In this document: positions 8,716 through 17,421 of the stretch, in pieces
Numbering within the stretch: the first letter of the stretch is position 1
Layout of the letters: each line of letters begins with the position of its first letter
DNA from: Pseudomonadota bacterium
Lineage (GTDB): Bacteria > Chloroflexota > UBA6077 > JAJPHF01
Reading direction: 5' to 3'
Length of the DNA stretch: 64,000 nt
Assembly: GCA_021325365.1 (NCBI GenBank)
Contig: JAJPHF010000051.1
Coordinates: 47,135 to 111,134 of the forward strand
Made by a program: the position numbers and the translations under genes
The notes under the pieces: model-generated
The model's input: only the letters and a program-made list of their open reading frames with translations
Database searches by the model: none
What the model was told of the DNA's origin: nothing

Positions 8716-10020
8716 ATGGCTACGGATCTCGGCGGGCTCCAGCCGACGCGCGTGGAGCACCTCGACGCAGCGTACTGGGACGTGGAGGCGCTGGACCGCG
8801 AGCAGCGGCGCCAGTTCGAGGTCTGCCACGGCTGCCGCCTGTGCTACAACCTGTGCCCGGCGTTCCCGCAGCTGTTTACGTACATCGACGACGAGGTGGA
8901 CGGCGAGACGGAGCGGCTCACGCACGCGCAGATGCGGCACGTGGATGATCTGTGCTACGAGTGCAAGCTGTGCTTCATCATCTGTCCGTACACGCCGCCC
9001 CACGAGTTCGCCGTCGACATCCCGCGGCTGGTGCTGCGCGCCAAGGCGGTGAACACCCGCCAGACGGAGCCGGGGATCGGCTCGCGGCTGCTGTCCAACC
9101 CCGACCTGCTGGGGCGGCTGGGCTGCGCGACGGCGCCGCTGGCGAACGCGGCCAACGAGAGCCCGCTTGCCCGCCAGCTAATGCAGCGGACGCTGGGCAT
9201 CGACCCGCGCGCGAAGCTGCCGCGGTTCGCGGGCCAGACGTTCGCGAGCTGGTGGGCGCACCGCACCCCGCCGGCGACGAAGGGCACGAACGGCAAGGTG
9301 GCTTTCTTCTACAGCTGCCTCGTGAACTACTACCAGCCGCAGGTCGGCGTGGCGGCCGTGAAGACGCTGGAGCGCAGCGGCGTCGAGGTGATCTGTCCGC
9401 CGCAGAACTGCTGCGCCATGCCGGCGCTGGACGAGGGGCGGCTGGACTTCGCGCTGGGCCACATGGAGCGCAACGCCGCGCGGCTGGCCGCGGCCGTGCG
9501 CGAGGGCTACGAGGTGGTGGTGCCCGAGCCGACGTGCGGCATGATGCTGCGCAAGGAGTACGCGGACTACTTGCACAGCGAGGACGCGCGGCTGGTGGCC
9601 GAGCACACCTTCGACCTGGCCGAGTACCTGATACGCCTGAACCGCGAGGGCAAGCTGAACAAGGACTTTGACTACGCGCCCGGCAAGATCGCCTACCACA
9701 TGCCGTGCCACCTGAAGTACCAGGCGATCGGCCGCCGCTCGGTCGACCTGCTGAAGCTGATTCCGGGCGCCGAGGTGCAGCTCGTCGACCGCGGCTGCTC
9801 CGGCCACGACGGCACCTGGGCGATGAAGACCGACTACCACGCCCTGTCGCTGAAGGTGGGCGCCAAGTTGTTCCAGGGCATCCGCGACGCCGGCGCGAAC
9901 GTCGTTGCCACGGACTGCTCGCTGGCCGCGCTCCAGATCGAGGAGGGCACCGGCGAGCCGGTGGTCCACCCGATTGAGATCGTCTGGGCGGCCTACGCCG
10001 ACACGGAGGAGCCAACCTAA
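8716..10020 (+). CDS. GlpC/HdrD-like Fe-S oxidoreductase
   Basis: 434 residues. N-terminal ferredoxin part with two cluster motifs, CHGCRLCYNLCP and CYECKLCFIICP, then two CCG-type cysteine-rich domains (PQNCCAMP and a second with MPCHLKYQ and DRGCSGHDG). This is the layout of GlpC, HdrD and lactate-utilisation LutA-like proteins, which pass electrons between clusters and a partner. ATG 8716 follows GAGGAG. It overlaps the DUF3501 gene by one base (TAATG), so the two are translationally coupled. Position behind rubrerythrin suggests it supplies reducing power to the diiron peroxidase. Confidence 0.86.
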   Translation: MATDLGGLQPTRVEHLDAAYWDVEALDREQRRQFEVCHGCRLCYNLCPAFPQLFTYIDDEVDGETERLTHAQMRHVDDLCYECKLCFIICPYTPPHEFAVDIPRLVLRAKAVNTRQTEPGIGSRLLSNPDLLGRLGCATAPLANAANESPLARQLMQRTLGIDPRAKLPRFAGQTFASWWAHRTPPATKGTNGKVAFFYSCLVNYYQPQVGVAAVKTLERSGVEVICPPQNCCAMPALDEGRLDFALGHMERNAARLAAAVREGYEVVVPEPTCGMMLRKEYADYLHSEDARLVAEHTFDLAEYLIRLNREGKLNKDFDYAPGKIAYHMPCHLKYQAIGRRSVDLLKLIPGAEVQLVDRGCSGHDGTWAMKTDYHALSLKVGAKLFQGIRDAGANVVATDCSLAALQIEEGTGEPVVHPIEIVWAAYADTEEPT

Positions 10021-10601
10021 TGCAACCCATTACGCGCACCGACGTGCGCTCGCTGGAAGACTACGAGCTGATGCGGGCGGACTTCCGCCAGCACGTGCGC
10101 GACGTGAAGGAGCCGCGGCGGGTGGCGGTGGGCGACGCTATCGCCCTGACCTTCGAGAACCGCGACACGGCGCTGTTCCAGATCCAGGAGATGCTGCGGA
10201 CGGAGCGCATCTTCGAGCCGCACCGCATTCAGGAAGAGATCGACATCTACAACGACCTGGTGCCCGGCCCGAACGAGCTGGTGGCCACCATGTTCATCGA
10301 GATCGCCGACATGGACGAGCTGCGGCGGCGGCTGCCGCAGCTGGTGAACGTCGAGCACGCGGTCTGGCTGGACTTGGGGGCGCACCAGATCCACGGGCAG
10401 GCGGAGGAGGGGCGCAGCACCGAGGAGAAGACGAGCACGGTACACTACCTGCGCTTCGCGGTCCCGCCCGAGGCGGCCGCGGCGCTGCGCGACCCGAGCC
10501 AGCCGGCCCGCCTGCGGGTCGACCACCCGCACTACCAGGCGACCACCGAGCTGAGCCCCGCCACGCGCCGCGCGCTCGCCGACGACCTCGCGGCGAGCTA
10601 A
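10020..10601 (+). CDS. DUF3501 family protein
   Basis: A 193-residue cytoplasmic protein of the DUF3501 type, recognised by RRVAVGDAIALTFENRDTALFQIQEMLRTE followed by a segment ending IYNDLVPGPNELVATMFIE. No catalytic function is established for the family. It starts inside the stop codon of the Fe-S gene (TAATG) and closes the operon before a strong hairpin. Association of DUF3501 with rubrerythrin and this Fe-S protein is known in other genomes to my recollection, so it probably forms part of the same peroxide-reducing complex. Confidence 0.82.
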   Translation: MQPITRTDVRSLEDYELMRADFRQHVRDVKEPRRVAVGDAIALTFENRDTALFQIQEMLRTERIFEPHRIQEEIDIYNDLVPGPNELVATMFIEIADMDELRRRLPQLVNVEHAVWLDLGAHQIHGQAEEGRSTEEKTSTVHYLRFAVPPEAAAALRDPSQPARLRVDHPHYQATTELSPATRRALADDLAAS

Positions 10602-10629
10602 CCGCCGCGCGGGCGGAGGCGCTAGGACG

Positions 10630-10664
10630 CGCCCCCCGGGCCGATGCAGGTGGCCCGGGGGGCG
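10630..10664 (+). terminator. Hairpin terminator after DUF3501 gene
   Basis: A perfect 13-bp GC stem (10630-10642 with 10652-10664) with a 9-nt loop, followed by a weak T-containing tail. It is also positioned to end the convergent gene at 10688. Confidence 0.8.
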
Positions 10665-10687
10665 TTCGTCGTGGAGCGGGACGGCGA

Positions 10688-11440
10688 CTACTGCGCGCTG
10701 GCGGGCATTGGCGCGGGGGCGACGGTCGGCGCCGCGAAGGGAGCCGTCGCCGTCGGGGTGGCCGCGGCGGCGCCGCCCGCTTGCGTCGCCACCCAGGCGA
10801 TGAACCGCTGGGTTTGCGGGTCGTCGCGCACGAGGGTAATCCGCAGCGAGACGATGCGGTCGTTGCGCACCTCGGCGGTGATCGTGCCCAGCACCCGCTC
10901 GCTGCTCGCCGCCGTGACGCGGTCGCTGCGGATGTCCCAGAGCCCTGTCACGGTGCTGCCGCCCACGTTGCCCACCACGTCGCCGCCGAGGGGCGCGAAG
11001 CGAGCGTGCTGGCCGATCTGGCGCTCCAGCTCGGGGCCGATGGCGGCGCGGCCCACGCACGGCGTGGCCGAGCAGTTGCCGACGCCGTCGGAGAACCAGT
11101 ACGTCCCGTCGTCGGCGAAGAGCGACGTGGCGTCGGCGCCGTTGCCGTGGTTGACCGAGCCGAGCATGCGCAGGTAGGTGCCGAGCACGCGCATCTCGGT
11201 CGGGCCTAGCATCGGCGTGGCCCCGGGCATGGGGCCGGGGCCCATCATCGGGAAAGGCCCGAGCAGCGGGCCAGGCATCGGGCCGGAGAAGTCGGTGTCC
11301 CAGCCGGGCAGCGGTTCCCAGGGGCCCCAGACCTGGGCTCGGGTGGTGGTTGCCGGGAGCGCGATGGCCGCGCCGAGGATACCGAGCGCCAGCGCGGGGG
11401 CCGCGAGTCGCCAGCGCCAGTGACCAAGGAGCCCTGTCAT
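10688..11440 (-). CDS. Exported protein with NTF2/SnoaL-like domain
   Basis: 250 residues. An N-terminal hydrophobic signal segment ends near ATTTRAQ, followed by a Met/Gly/Pro-rich linker (about residues 50-85) and then a globular part. That part reads YLRMLGSVNHGNGADATSLFADDGTYWF and VGRAAIGPELERQI, matching the helix-sheet pattern of SnoaL/NTF2-like domains. The C-terminus returns to an Ala/Pro/Thr-rich tail. Likely secreted or periplasm-equivalent; no active-site assignment is possible. It converges on the DUF3501 operon across a shared terminator. Confidence 0.65.
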   Translation of the reverse strand: MTGLLGHWRWRLAAPALALGILGAAIALPATTTRAQVWGPWEPLPGWDTDFSGPMPGPLLGPFPMMGPGPMPGATPMLGPTEMRVLGTYLRMLGSVNHGNGADATSLFADDGTYWFSDGVGNCSATPCVGRAAIGPELERQIGQHARFAPLGGDVVGNVGGSTVTGLWDIRSDRVTAASSERVLGTITAEVRNDRIVSLRITLVRDDPQTQRFIAWVATQAGGAAAATPTATAPFAAPTVAPAPMPASAQ

Positions 11441-11503
11441 CCCTCACCTCCAGCGAAGCTCCATCCTCCATTGTCTCACCCCGGGCCGTCCGCTCGGGGC
11501 GCC

Positions 11504-11509
11504 TATAAT
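11504..11509 (+). promoter_or_regulatory. Consensus -10 box (TATAAT)
   Basis: TATAAT lies about 147 nt upstream of the enoyl-CoA hydratase start. No good -35 is seen at 16-18 nt, so it may need an activator or be coincidental. Confidence 0.4.
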
Positions 11510-11655
11510 CGTTAGCGTGCCGCCTGGTGCGGCGCCGCGGACGCGCAACGCTCGCGAGCGTGTTCATTAGAAGAGTGGTGGCCGGACGGCGGCAGGCATA
11601 CCCAACGATCCGAGCGCGTCCCTTAGCCGATGCCACTCGGAGGGAGAGGGCGAGC

Positions 11656-12489
11656 ATGGCCGAGGCGCCCGAGCGACCGCCCCGCCAGGACGAAGGCGCG
11701 GTGTTCGTGCCGACCACGCCGGAGCTACTCTACGAGCGCCGCGGGCCTGTGGGCATCCTCACCTTCAACCGCCCGGCGGCGCGCAACGCGATGACCTGGG
11801 CGATGTACGAGGGGCTGTACGCCGCCTGTGAGCACGTGGACGCCGACGACCGCGTGCGGGTGTTCGTGCTGCGCGGCGCGGGCGAGCGAGCGTTCGTGGC
11901 CGGGACGGACATCGGCCAGTTCCAGGCGTTCGCCACGGCCGACGACGCGCTGGGCTACGAGCGCCGAATCGAGCGGTACGTAGGCCGTCTGGAGGCCGTG
12001 CAGAAGCCGACCCTGGCGCTGATCCACGGCTACTGCGTGGGCGGGGGGGCCGTGCTGGCGCTGGCCTGTGACCTGCGCTTGGCCAGCCCCGACGCGCGGT
12101 TCGGCGTGCCCGTCGGGCGCACGCTCGGCAACACGCTGTCGATGCAGAACGTGGCCCGCCTGCTGGCGCTGCTGGGCGACACGCTGACCAAGGACCTGCT
12201 GTTCACCGCGCGGCTGCTGGACGCGGCGGAGGCCCGGGCCGCGGGGGTCTACAGCGAGGTCGTGCCGGCCGAGGCGCTGGAGGCGCGCGGGCTGGCGCTG
12301 GCAGAGCAGATCGCCGCCAACGCGCCGCTCACGCTGCGCTCGATCAAAGAGGCCGTGCGCCGCGTGCGGGCGGCCGGCCGGCCCGCGGGGGGCGATGACC
12401 TGGTCCTGATGTGCTACCTGAGCGCGGATTTCCGCGAGGGAGTCCGGGCGTTTCTGGAGAAGCGCCCGCCGCGGTGGCAGGGGCGTTGA
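11656..12489 (+). CDS. Enoyl-CoA hydratase/isomerase family protein
   Basis: A 277-residue crotonase-fold enzyme. The oxyanion-hole strands are visible as NRPAARNAMTWAMYEGL and ERAFVAGTDIGQF in the first half, and IHGYCVGGGAVLALACDLRLA in the second, the standard CoA-thioester-binding glycine loop. The position holding catalytic Glu in hydratases reads GRTLGNTLSMQN, so chemistry may be isomerase or hydratase-like. ATG 11656 follows GGAGAGGG; the frame stays open further upstream without good starts. A likely role is beta-oxidation of an unusual acyl-CoA. Neighbours do not form an operon with it. Confidence 0.85.
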   Translation: MAEAPERPPRQDEGAVFVPTTPELLYERRGPVGILTFNRPAARNAMTWAMYEGLYAACEHVDADDRVRVFVLRGAGERAFVAGTDIGQFQAFATADDALGYERRIERYVGRLEAVQKPTLALIHGYCVGGGAVLALACDLRLASPDARFGVPVGRTLGNTLSMQNVARLLALLGDTLTKDLLFTARLLDAAEARAAGVYSEVVPAEALEARGLALAEQIAANAPLTLRSIKEAVRRVRAAGRPAGGDDLVLMCYLSADFREGVRAFLEKRPPRWQGR

Positions 12490-12499
12490 GCGGACGGCG

Positions 12500-13108
12500 C
12501 TAGCGCGCCGGCGCGGCCAGTACCTCGTCGACCGGGCTGTTGTCGTAGAGGGTGTGCGGGCCGAGCGTCCGCACGCCGGGATGGTCGGCGGCGAGAAGCT
12601 GGAGCAGGCCAGCGAGTCGCCGACCCCCGGTCTGGACCAGGGTCGCCTCGTCGGAGCCCAGGCTGCCCGAGGCGAGCATGGCAACCGTCGCGTAGTGCGA
12701 CGAGGAGCCGAGGCGCGTCACGCCCAGCGTCTTGCCGCGCAGGTCGGCCGCCGCCTGGATCTCCGGCCGGCTGAGGCCCTCCTGGCTGCACACCGTCATG
12801 TAGGCGCCGATCAACACCGCGTCGCCGCCGGCCGCGCGCAACGGCGCCACGTCGCCGCCGCCGATCCCACCCACGTCGAACTGGCCGCCCATCATCGCCT
12901 GGAGAATCGCGCTGCTGCCGCCGACGGACTGGAGGTCCACGTCGAGGCCATACCGCTCGAACAGCTTCGCGTCGACGGCGATCCACAGCGGCGTCGAGGA
13001 CGCCTCGACGGGGGAGTAGGGGAGCGTCAGCCTCGGGAGCGGGGCGGGCGCCGCCGCCGGCGCGGTGGCAGACGGTGGTGAGCGCCCCAGAGCCGCCGGT
13101 CGGCGCCA
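12500..13108 (-). pseudogene. Broken SBP gene (NMT1/SsuA-like), N-terminus and middle missing
   Basis: The frame is open from 13108 (after TGA 13109-13111) to the stop at 12500, but no usable start and no signal peptide exist. It opens directly in the linker and first domain (LPYSPVEAS, LWIAVDAKLFERYGLDVDLQ, SAILQAMMGGQFDVGG), continues through the hinge LRGKTLGVTRLGSSSHYAT to ATLVQTGG, then jumps to a C-terminal-type tail (LYDNSPVDEVLAAPAR). About 130 residues normally lying between are absent, so there is an internal in-frame deletion as well as loss of the 5' end. A related intact lipoprotein is at 4058-5308. Confidence 0.75.
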
Positions 13109-13203
13109 TCAACCCCTCGCCGGTGACGGCGGACCGGCTGCCGCTGGCCCGGGAGCCCATATGGCAGGACAGCCTGGCGGCGCGCGCCATGCGCGCGGGC
13201 TGA
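13078..13203 (+). pseudogene. 3' remnant of an unidentified plus-strand gene
   Basis: The plus-strand frame ending TGA 13201-13203 reads VVSAPEPPVGAINPSPVTAD and then RLPLAREPIWQDSLAARAM to its end: balanced composition, no start codon of its own and no recognised family. It is followed at 20 nt by a terminator with a T-run, as a real gene end would be. Its missing 5' end abuts the broken SBP gene of the opposite strand, so a deletion probably joined the two. Confidence 0.4.
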
Positions 13204-13222
13204 GCCCGGCGCGCGGCCGGAG

Positions 13223-13252
13223 GGGCGGGGCACGCGCGTGCCCCGCCTCTTT
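13223..13252 (+). terminator. Rho-independent-type terminator
   Basis: A GCGGGGCACG stem with its complement (13225-13234 and 13237-13246), extended by outer pairs and followed by CTCTTT. It is orphaned behind the gene remnant ending at 13203. Confidence 0.7.
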
Positions 13253-13448
13253 GCGTGCTCGCTGCCCGCCAGCCGGTACGCGGCAGCGCCGCGCCCGCTG
13301 TTCCAATGAGATAGACTTAGCATAGTCATGCTGAGTGCTGAGGCCCGAGGCCCATAGCACTCGGCAGGGCGTGGCGAACCGTGTCTCTGCGGCACTCTGC
13401 ACGTCATCACACGCCAGCTCGGCGGCGGGCTGGCCCCCGGGAGGAGCG

Positions 13449-13835
13449 ATGCGCCTCTGTCCGCGTTGCCAGACGGTCGAGGAGAGCTGGGCTAGCCGGT
13501 GCCCTGGCTGTGGCGCGCTGGCATTCCGTCCCATCGCCGGCGGCGCCCAGGACGATGCCGATGGCGAAGAGGAGCTGCCCCAGGCGCTCAACATCACCTT
13601 CACGCTCCGCTCGGGCGAGGCCGTCGAGGTCCGCGACTTCCTGAACAGCCCGGCCACCGAGCAGGCCATCCGGGCGTACGGCGAGTCGCTGGCCGCCGAG
13701 CTGGGCAGCGACAAGGTGCGCACGTTCGCTTACTGGTACGACGACGACTTCTACATGGACGCCGTGCTGATGGACGAGGTCGCGGCGTTCAGCATCTCGG
13801 CCGACTGGGGCGAGGAGGAAGACGAGGAGGAGTAG
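13449..13835 (+). CDS. Zinc-ribbon hypothetical protein with acidic tail
   Basis: 128 residues. The N-terminus has a four-cysteine ribbon (CPRC then CPGC at about residues 4-21), followed by a compact domain containing RSGEAVEVRDFLNS and TFAYWYDDDFYMDAVLMDE. It ends in a strongly acidic tail (GEEEDEEE). No named family recognised; a nucleic-acid or protein-binding role is possible from the ribbon. ATG 13449 follows GGGAGGAG. The nearest downstream gene, metF, is 141 nt away on the same strand. Confidence 0.65.
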   Translation: MRLCPRCQTVEESWASRCPGCGALAFRPIAGGAQDDADGEEELPQALNITFTLRSGEAVEVRDFLNSPATEQAIRAYGESLAAELGSDKVRTFAYWYDDDFYMDAVLMDEVAAFSISADWGEEEDEEE

Positions 13836-13976
13836 CGCGCGCCGCGGCTGCCGATAAGCTGGCGCTAGCGCAGGCGGCGAGAAAAAGCTATTGGCGTTAT
13901 CCGGCGACCGCGGGTAGGCTAATACCACGTCGCGCGTCAGGGCCAGCGGGGCCGCGCGACGGGGAGGAAGCCGGCC

Positions 13977-14879
13977 ATGCGGATCGCCGAGATCTACGCC
14001 GCCAACCAGGCGCGCGGGCGCCCCACCATCTCCTTCGAGTTCTTCCCACCGCGCACGCCGGAGGCCGAGGCGGCGCTGTTCGCGCAGGCGCTGCCGCGGC
14101 TGCGCGCGCTCGGGCCCGACTTCATCTCGGTGACGTATGGCGCCGGCGGCAGCACGCGCGACAAGACGCTCGGCATCGTGGGCCGGGCCAAGCACGAGTT
14201 TGGCCTGGAGGCGATGGCGCACCTCACCTGCGTTGGCGCGAGCTACGCGCAGCTACGTGGCGTGCTCGACGAGGCCCGCGCGCTGGGCGTCGAGAACGTG
14301 CTGGCGCTGCGCGGCGATCCGCCCGCCGGCGAGGGCGAGTTCCGGCCGGCCCCCGATGGCCCCGCCTACGCGCACGAGCTGGTGCGGCTGGTACGCTCCT
14401 ACGGCTGCTTCTCGGTGGGCGTGGCGGGCTTTCCCGAGGGGCACGTGCAGTGCGGCGGCGACCGGCACGCCGACTGGGCGTACCTGGCGGCGAAGATTGC
14501 GGCCGGCGGCGAGTTCGTGCTGACGCAGCTCTTCTACGACAACGCCGACTACTTCGCGTTTGTCGACCACTTGCAGCAGCGCCTCGGCGTGCGCGTGCCG
14601 CTCGTGCCGGGCATCCTACCGATCCTGAGCACGGCCCAGATCAAGCGCTTCACGGCGCTGTGCGGCGCGCGGCTGCCGGCGCCGCTGCTGGCACGGCTGG
14701 AGGCGCTGGCCGACGACGACGAGGCCGTCACGCAGCTCGGGATCGAGGTGGCGACGGCGCAGTGCCGCGAGCTGCTGGCTCGCGGGGCGCCGGGCCTGCA
14801 CTTCTACACGCTGAACCGCGCGCGCTCAGTCACGGCCATCCTGCAGAACCTCGGCCTCGGCGCGGCGCTCGTGGGATGA
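13977..14879 (+). CDS. metF: Methylenetetrahydrofolate reductase
   Basis: A 300-residue FAD-dependent TIM-barrel enzyme reducing 5,10-methylene-THF to 5-methyl-THF for methionine synthesis. Diagnostic text includes SFEFFPPRTPEAE at the N-terminus (catalytic Glu region), DFISVTYGAGGS, LALRGDPP (folate-binding Asp), GVAGFPEGH, and GGEFVLTQLFYDN followed by the PGILPI loop. It ends HFYTLNRARSV, the standard C-terminal strand. Length equals bacterial MetF. ATG 13977 follows GGGGAGGAAG. No methionine riboswitch or metH neighbour was seen. Confidence 0.95.
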   Translation: MRIAEIYAANQARGRPTISFEFFPPRTPEAEAALFAQALPRLRALGPDFISVTYGAGGSTRDKTLGIVGRAKHEFGLEAMAHLTCVGASYAQLRGVLDEARALGVENVLALRGDPPAGEGEFRPAPDGPAYAHELVRLVRSYGCFSVGVAGFPEGHVQCGGDRHADWAYLAAKIAAGGEFVLTQLFYDNADYFAFVDHLQQRLGVRVPLVPGILPILSTAQIKRFTALCGARLPAPLLARLEALADDDEAVTQLGIEVATAQCRELLARGAPGLHFYTLNRARSVTAILQNLGLGAALVG

Positions 14880-14883
14880 CCTA

Positions 14884-14935
14884 ACCCCCCCGGCCCCCTT
14901 CCCTGCGAAGGACGGGGGGGAGGACGCCGGGAGTA
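14884..14935. repeat. C/G-tract intergenic repeat (family A, short copy)
   Basis: The text CCCCCCGGCCCCCTTCCC followed by a matching G-rich arm (GGGGGGAGG) is the same word pattern as the longer copies at 29033-29147 and 31761-31911. It follows the metF stop by a few bases and may act as its terminator. Confidence 0.6.
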
Positions 14936-14976
14936 GCGGTGCCGGTAGCCCCCGGCCTCTGAGCGGAAGGCGACGA

Positions 14977-15366
14977 TCATCGCTGCGACTGCGCCTGCTC
15001 GCCGACCTCGGCGAGGGTCGTGCGGAAGGTGTTGAGCGCGGCCTGGGTGGCGGGAAAGCCGCCGTAGACGCTCATCTGGAGGATGACCTCGATCACCTCG
15101 TCCTGGCTCGCGCCGTAGTCGAGCGCGCTCAGCAGGTGCCGCCCGAGGGCGCCCTGCTGGTTGAGCACCGTCAGCGCCGCCACGGCGCACAGCTCGCGCG
15201 TCTTCTGGTCGAGCACGTCGCGGCGGTACATGCCACGCTCGACGTAGGCCTGGAATAGCTCGTGCCACCGGGGGTCGACTGCCTCCCAGAAGAAGGCGCT
15301 GCGCGGCCGCTTCTGCCCGAGCCGCCCATAGCGCTGCCCGGGCACGGGCCGGTCGTCCTTTGCCAT
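14977..15366 (-). CDS. Carboxymuconolactone decarboxylase family protein
   Basis: A 129-residue single-domain member of the AhpD/CMD all-helical family. The core reads LDQKTRELCAVAALTVLNQQ, GRHLLSALDYGASQDEVIEVILQMSVYGGFPATQAAL, which is typical of the gamma-CMD branch: one cysteine rather than the AhpD CxxC. Likely roles are lactone decarboxylation in aromatic catabolism or a non-enzymatic redox function. ATG 15366 follows GGGGAGG at about 8 nt; the frame upstream is low-complexity. Confidence 0.85.
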   Translation of the reverse strand: MAKDDRPVPGQRYGRLGQKRPRSAFFWEAVDPRWHELFQAYVERGMYRRDVLDQKTRELCAVAALTVLNQQGALGRHLLSALDYGASQDEVIEVILQMSVYGGFPATQAALNTFRTTLAEVGEQAQSQR

Positions 15367-15481
15367 GTCGTCATCCTCCCCGCATCGTTCGGACGCTCGC
15401 GGAGCCGCAGGCCGGGCCGCGGAGGGAATGCGCTGGACGCGGGAGCCGGGCGCCCCGCGCGACTGGCCGGCTCCCCTCCCG

Positions 15482-16204
15482 CTAGTCGCCCCGCTCGGCA
15501 CCGCTCGCCGTCATGCCGCTCTTCTGGCGCGTGACCTCATCGAGGGGCTGTACCACGCCCGTCGCGCCGACCGACCAGGCCAGGGTCACCGGGCGATTGT
15601 TGTCCCAGTAGAGGAAGGTCACCACACAGGTCCCTGACTGCTCCGCCACGTTCCAGTCGACCAGCTGGATGCTCTCCGGGGACGACGGCGCTCCGAGGAG
15701 GGTACTCGCCAGGTAGTCGTTGAGCGGGATCTGCGCCGCGGTCACCTTGTACCGCTGTACCGTGGTGAGGGCACGGACGCAGTCGCCGGCTCTTAGCTTC
15801 GGTGGAGGCCCTGGCTCCTGGGGTGCCGGGGCGGAGAGCACGGGAGGGTCAGGAGCCGTCGGCTGCTCGGCCATGAGAGGGCGGTCGGTCCCCGCCGGGC
15901 CGGTGGCGGCCTCGAGCACGGCATAGGCAACGAGCCCGCACCCAATGACGGTCAAACCCAGACCTGTCCACCTTCCCCGGCGGCGCCGGTGGTGATTCGG
16001 CTGGCGGGCTAGCGATCCGGTCGGGGGCGGGGAGATGGGCTCCCTTCGCTCGTCGGCCGACGGCCGGAGTGCGCTCTGCTCGCGTGTGGCCAGCTCCTCC
16101 AGCTTAGCGGTGGCCGCTTCCCAGCAGCCCGCCAGCATGTCGGCCTGCGCGGCGGCATACAGCCGCTGCCCATCAGGGTCCAGCATCCTCCCCCTCACCG
16201 CCAT
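15482..16204 (-). CDS. Membrane-anchored hypothetical protein with N-terminal helical motif
   Basis: 240 residues. Residues 15-40 form a helical hairpin motif (LYAAAQADMLAGCWEAATA) shared with the protein at 16959-17351. One membrane segment (about 80-100, GLGLTVIGCGLVAYAVLEAA) is preceded by basic residues, and an outside domain has two cysteines (GDCVRAL and SGTCVVTFLYWDNNRPVTLAW). The topology suggests the N-terminal motif lies inside and the C-terminal domain outside. ATG 16204 lacks a clear ribosome site; ATG 16186 directly behind GGGGGAGG is an alternative. Function unknown. Confidence 0.6.
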   Translation of the reverse strand: MAVRGRMLDPDGQRLYAAAQADMLAGCWEAATAKLEELATREQSALRPSADERREPISPPPTGSLARQPNHHRRRRGRWTGLGLTVIGCGLVAYAVLEAATGPAGTDRPLMAEQPTAPDPPVLSAPAPQEPGPPPKLRAGDCVRALTTVQRYKVTAAQIPLNDYLASTLLGAPSSPESIQLVDWNVAEQSGTCVVTFLYWDNNRPVTLAWSVGATGVVQPLDEVTRQKSGMTASGAERGD

Positions 16205-16535
16205 GCTCAGGATGCGTGCGGTTTCCTGCTCATAGTACCCCGTACACGCACTGTTAAGCCATTACGGCAACGTGAAGCCGTCGGGTCGCGGGCGTTTGCC
16301 GCGACCCGCGCCGAGGGACGAGCTCGGGCCGCAGCTGAGGGCCGTGATGACGCAACTTCGCTGCCGAACAGCGCCAAGCCGCCGCGTTGGGAAGTGACCG
16401 CGGCCTCGGCCCCAAGGCGCCACGACGCCAACATACCGAGCCCTCAGACTGTCCCCCCGGCCGGCGCGACGCCGCCTCGGCTTGTGCAGCCGGGGCAGGC
16501 GAGGAGGCGCCGGCGTCAGGGGACGCGAAGGAAGC
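16205..16535. other. Intergenic stretch without a gene
   Basis: Upstream region of the membrane-anchored protein gene. No protein-like frame is seen; the base composition is slightly less GC-rich than around it. Confidence 0.45.
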
Positions 16536-16760
16536 TCAAGATGACCAGCAGGCCATGAACTCTTGTAGAGCTTGGATCGACGTATGGAGGCTGGCGAGCT
16601 GCGCGCAGGTCATCGTCAGCTCGGACCTTAGGTCTGGGTCCGGGGTGATGCCCGCCAGCCGATCCAACTGCGCGGTCAGCCGAGCCGCGAGGGCATCCAC
16701 ATCGGCTATGACAAGCCCGAGGGCTGGGTCGGTCAGGAGCAGTGACGATCTCTCAAACAT
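16536..16760 (-). CDS. Small helical hypothetical protein
   Basis: A 74-residue protein starting MFERSSLLLTDPALG, with leucine/alanine-rich heptad-like helices (DVDALAARLTAQLDRLAG and LASLHTSIQALQEF), suggesting a coiled coil. The start ATG 16760 has only a weak AGGG upstream. It lies in the same orientation as the two membrane-protein genes around it. No family recognised. Confidence 0.45.
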   Translation of the reverse strand: MFERSSLLLTDPALGLVIADVDALAARLTAQLDRLAGITPDPDLRSELTMTCAQLASLHTSIQALQEFMACWSS

Positions 16761-16958
16761 GGCCCTAGTGTATGACGAGTTCGGCTCGAAGCGCCGAACT
16801 GATGCACAGACCGTGATACGGCCGTAACCGCGGCGAGCAGCCCGCGATGATCCAGGTCCCGACAAGCGCACAGCCGACCGCCGCGGCAGCGGGAGCTTCA
16901 GCGGCCTGGCCCTCGGGGAAGGAGCAGCCGAGGTGCAGCTGTGTACATGGAGACACGC

Positions 16959-17351
16959 TTACGAGCCTAGGCCTGTGAGCCGTGCCACGAACAGCGCCAG
17001 CCCCATCCCTACGGCAGTCGCGCTCACGCCTGCGAGCAGCAGCAGGGCCAGCGCGGTCGCGGCAAGCACTGTCCAATCGTCGGGCTCCGGCGACAACCCC
17101 GCCCAGGCTCGCGGCGGACACCGCCGCATGCCGGGCCGCATGGTCCCCGGCACACCGCGAGGCACCAGGGGCACGTCGGACGGAACTGCCCGGGCAACAA
17201 TCGGAAGCGCCGGGGGGATCGGCGCATCGACCCGCGCCAGCCACTCCAGTTTGGCGGTCGCGGCATCCCAGGAGCCTGCTCGCATATCCTGCTGCGCGGC
17301 GGCGAAGAGCGCCGCCACCTCGCGGTCGGTCATGGCAGGGCGCGTCGGCAT
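16959..17351 (-). CDS. Two-TM hypothetical protein with shared N-terminal helical motif
   Basis: 130 residues. Residues 8-35 (LFAAAQQDMRAGSWDAATA) repeat the motif of the protein at 15482-16204. A Pro/Arg-rich linker and then a long hydrophobic C-terminus (WTVLAATALALLLLAG and MGLALFVARL) give one or two membrane spans. ATG 17351 is chosen because TAGGAGGGGG lies 6 nt upstream. A 34-residue membrane peptide gene lies 70 nt upstream on the same strand, probably in one transcript. Function unknown. Confidence 0.6.
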   Translation of the reverse strand: MPTRPAMTDREVAALFAAAQQDMRAGSWDAATAKLEWLARVDAPIPPALPIVARAVPSDVPLVPRGVPGTMRPGMRRCPPRAWAGLSPEPDDWTVLAATALALLLLAGVSATAVGMGLALFVARLTGLGS

Positions 17352-17421
17352 GCCAAGCCCCCTCCTACTCACCACGGGCGCACGCGCCCAGACGCTGAGC
17401 GCCTGGGCGCTCCGGGGCGGG

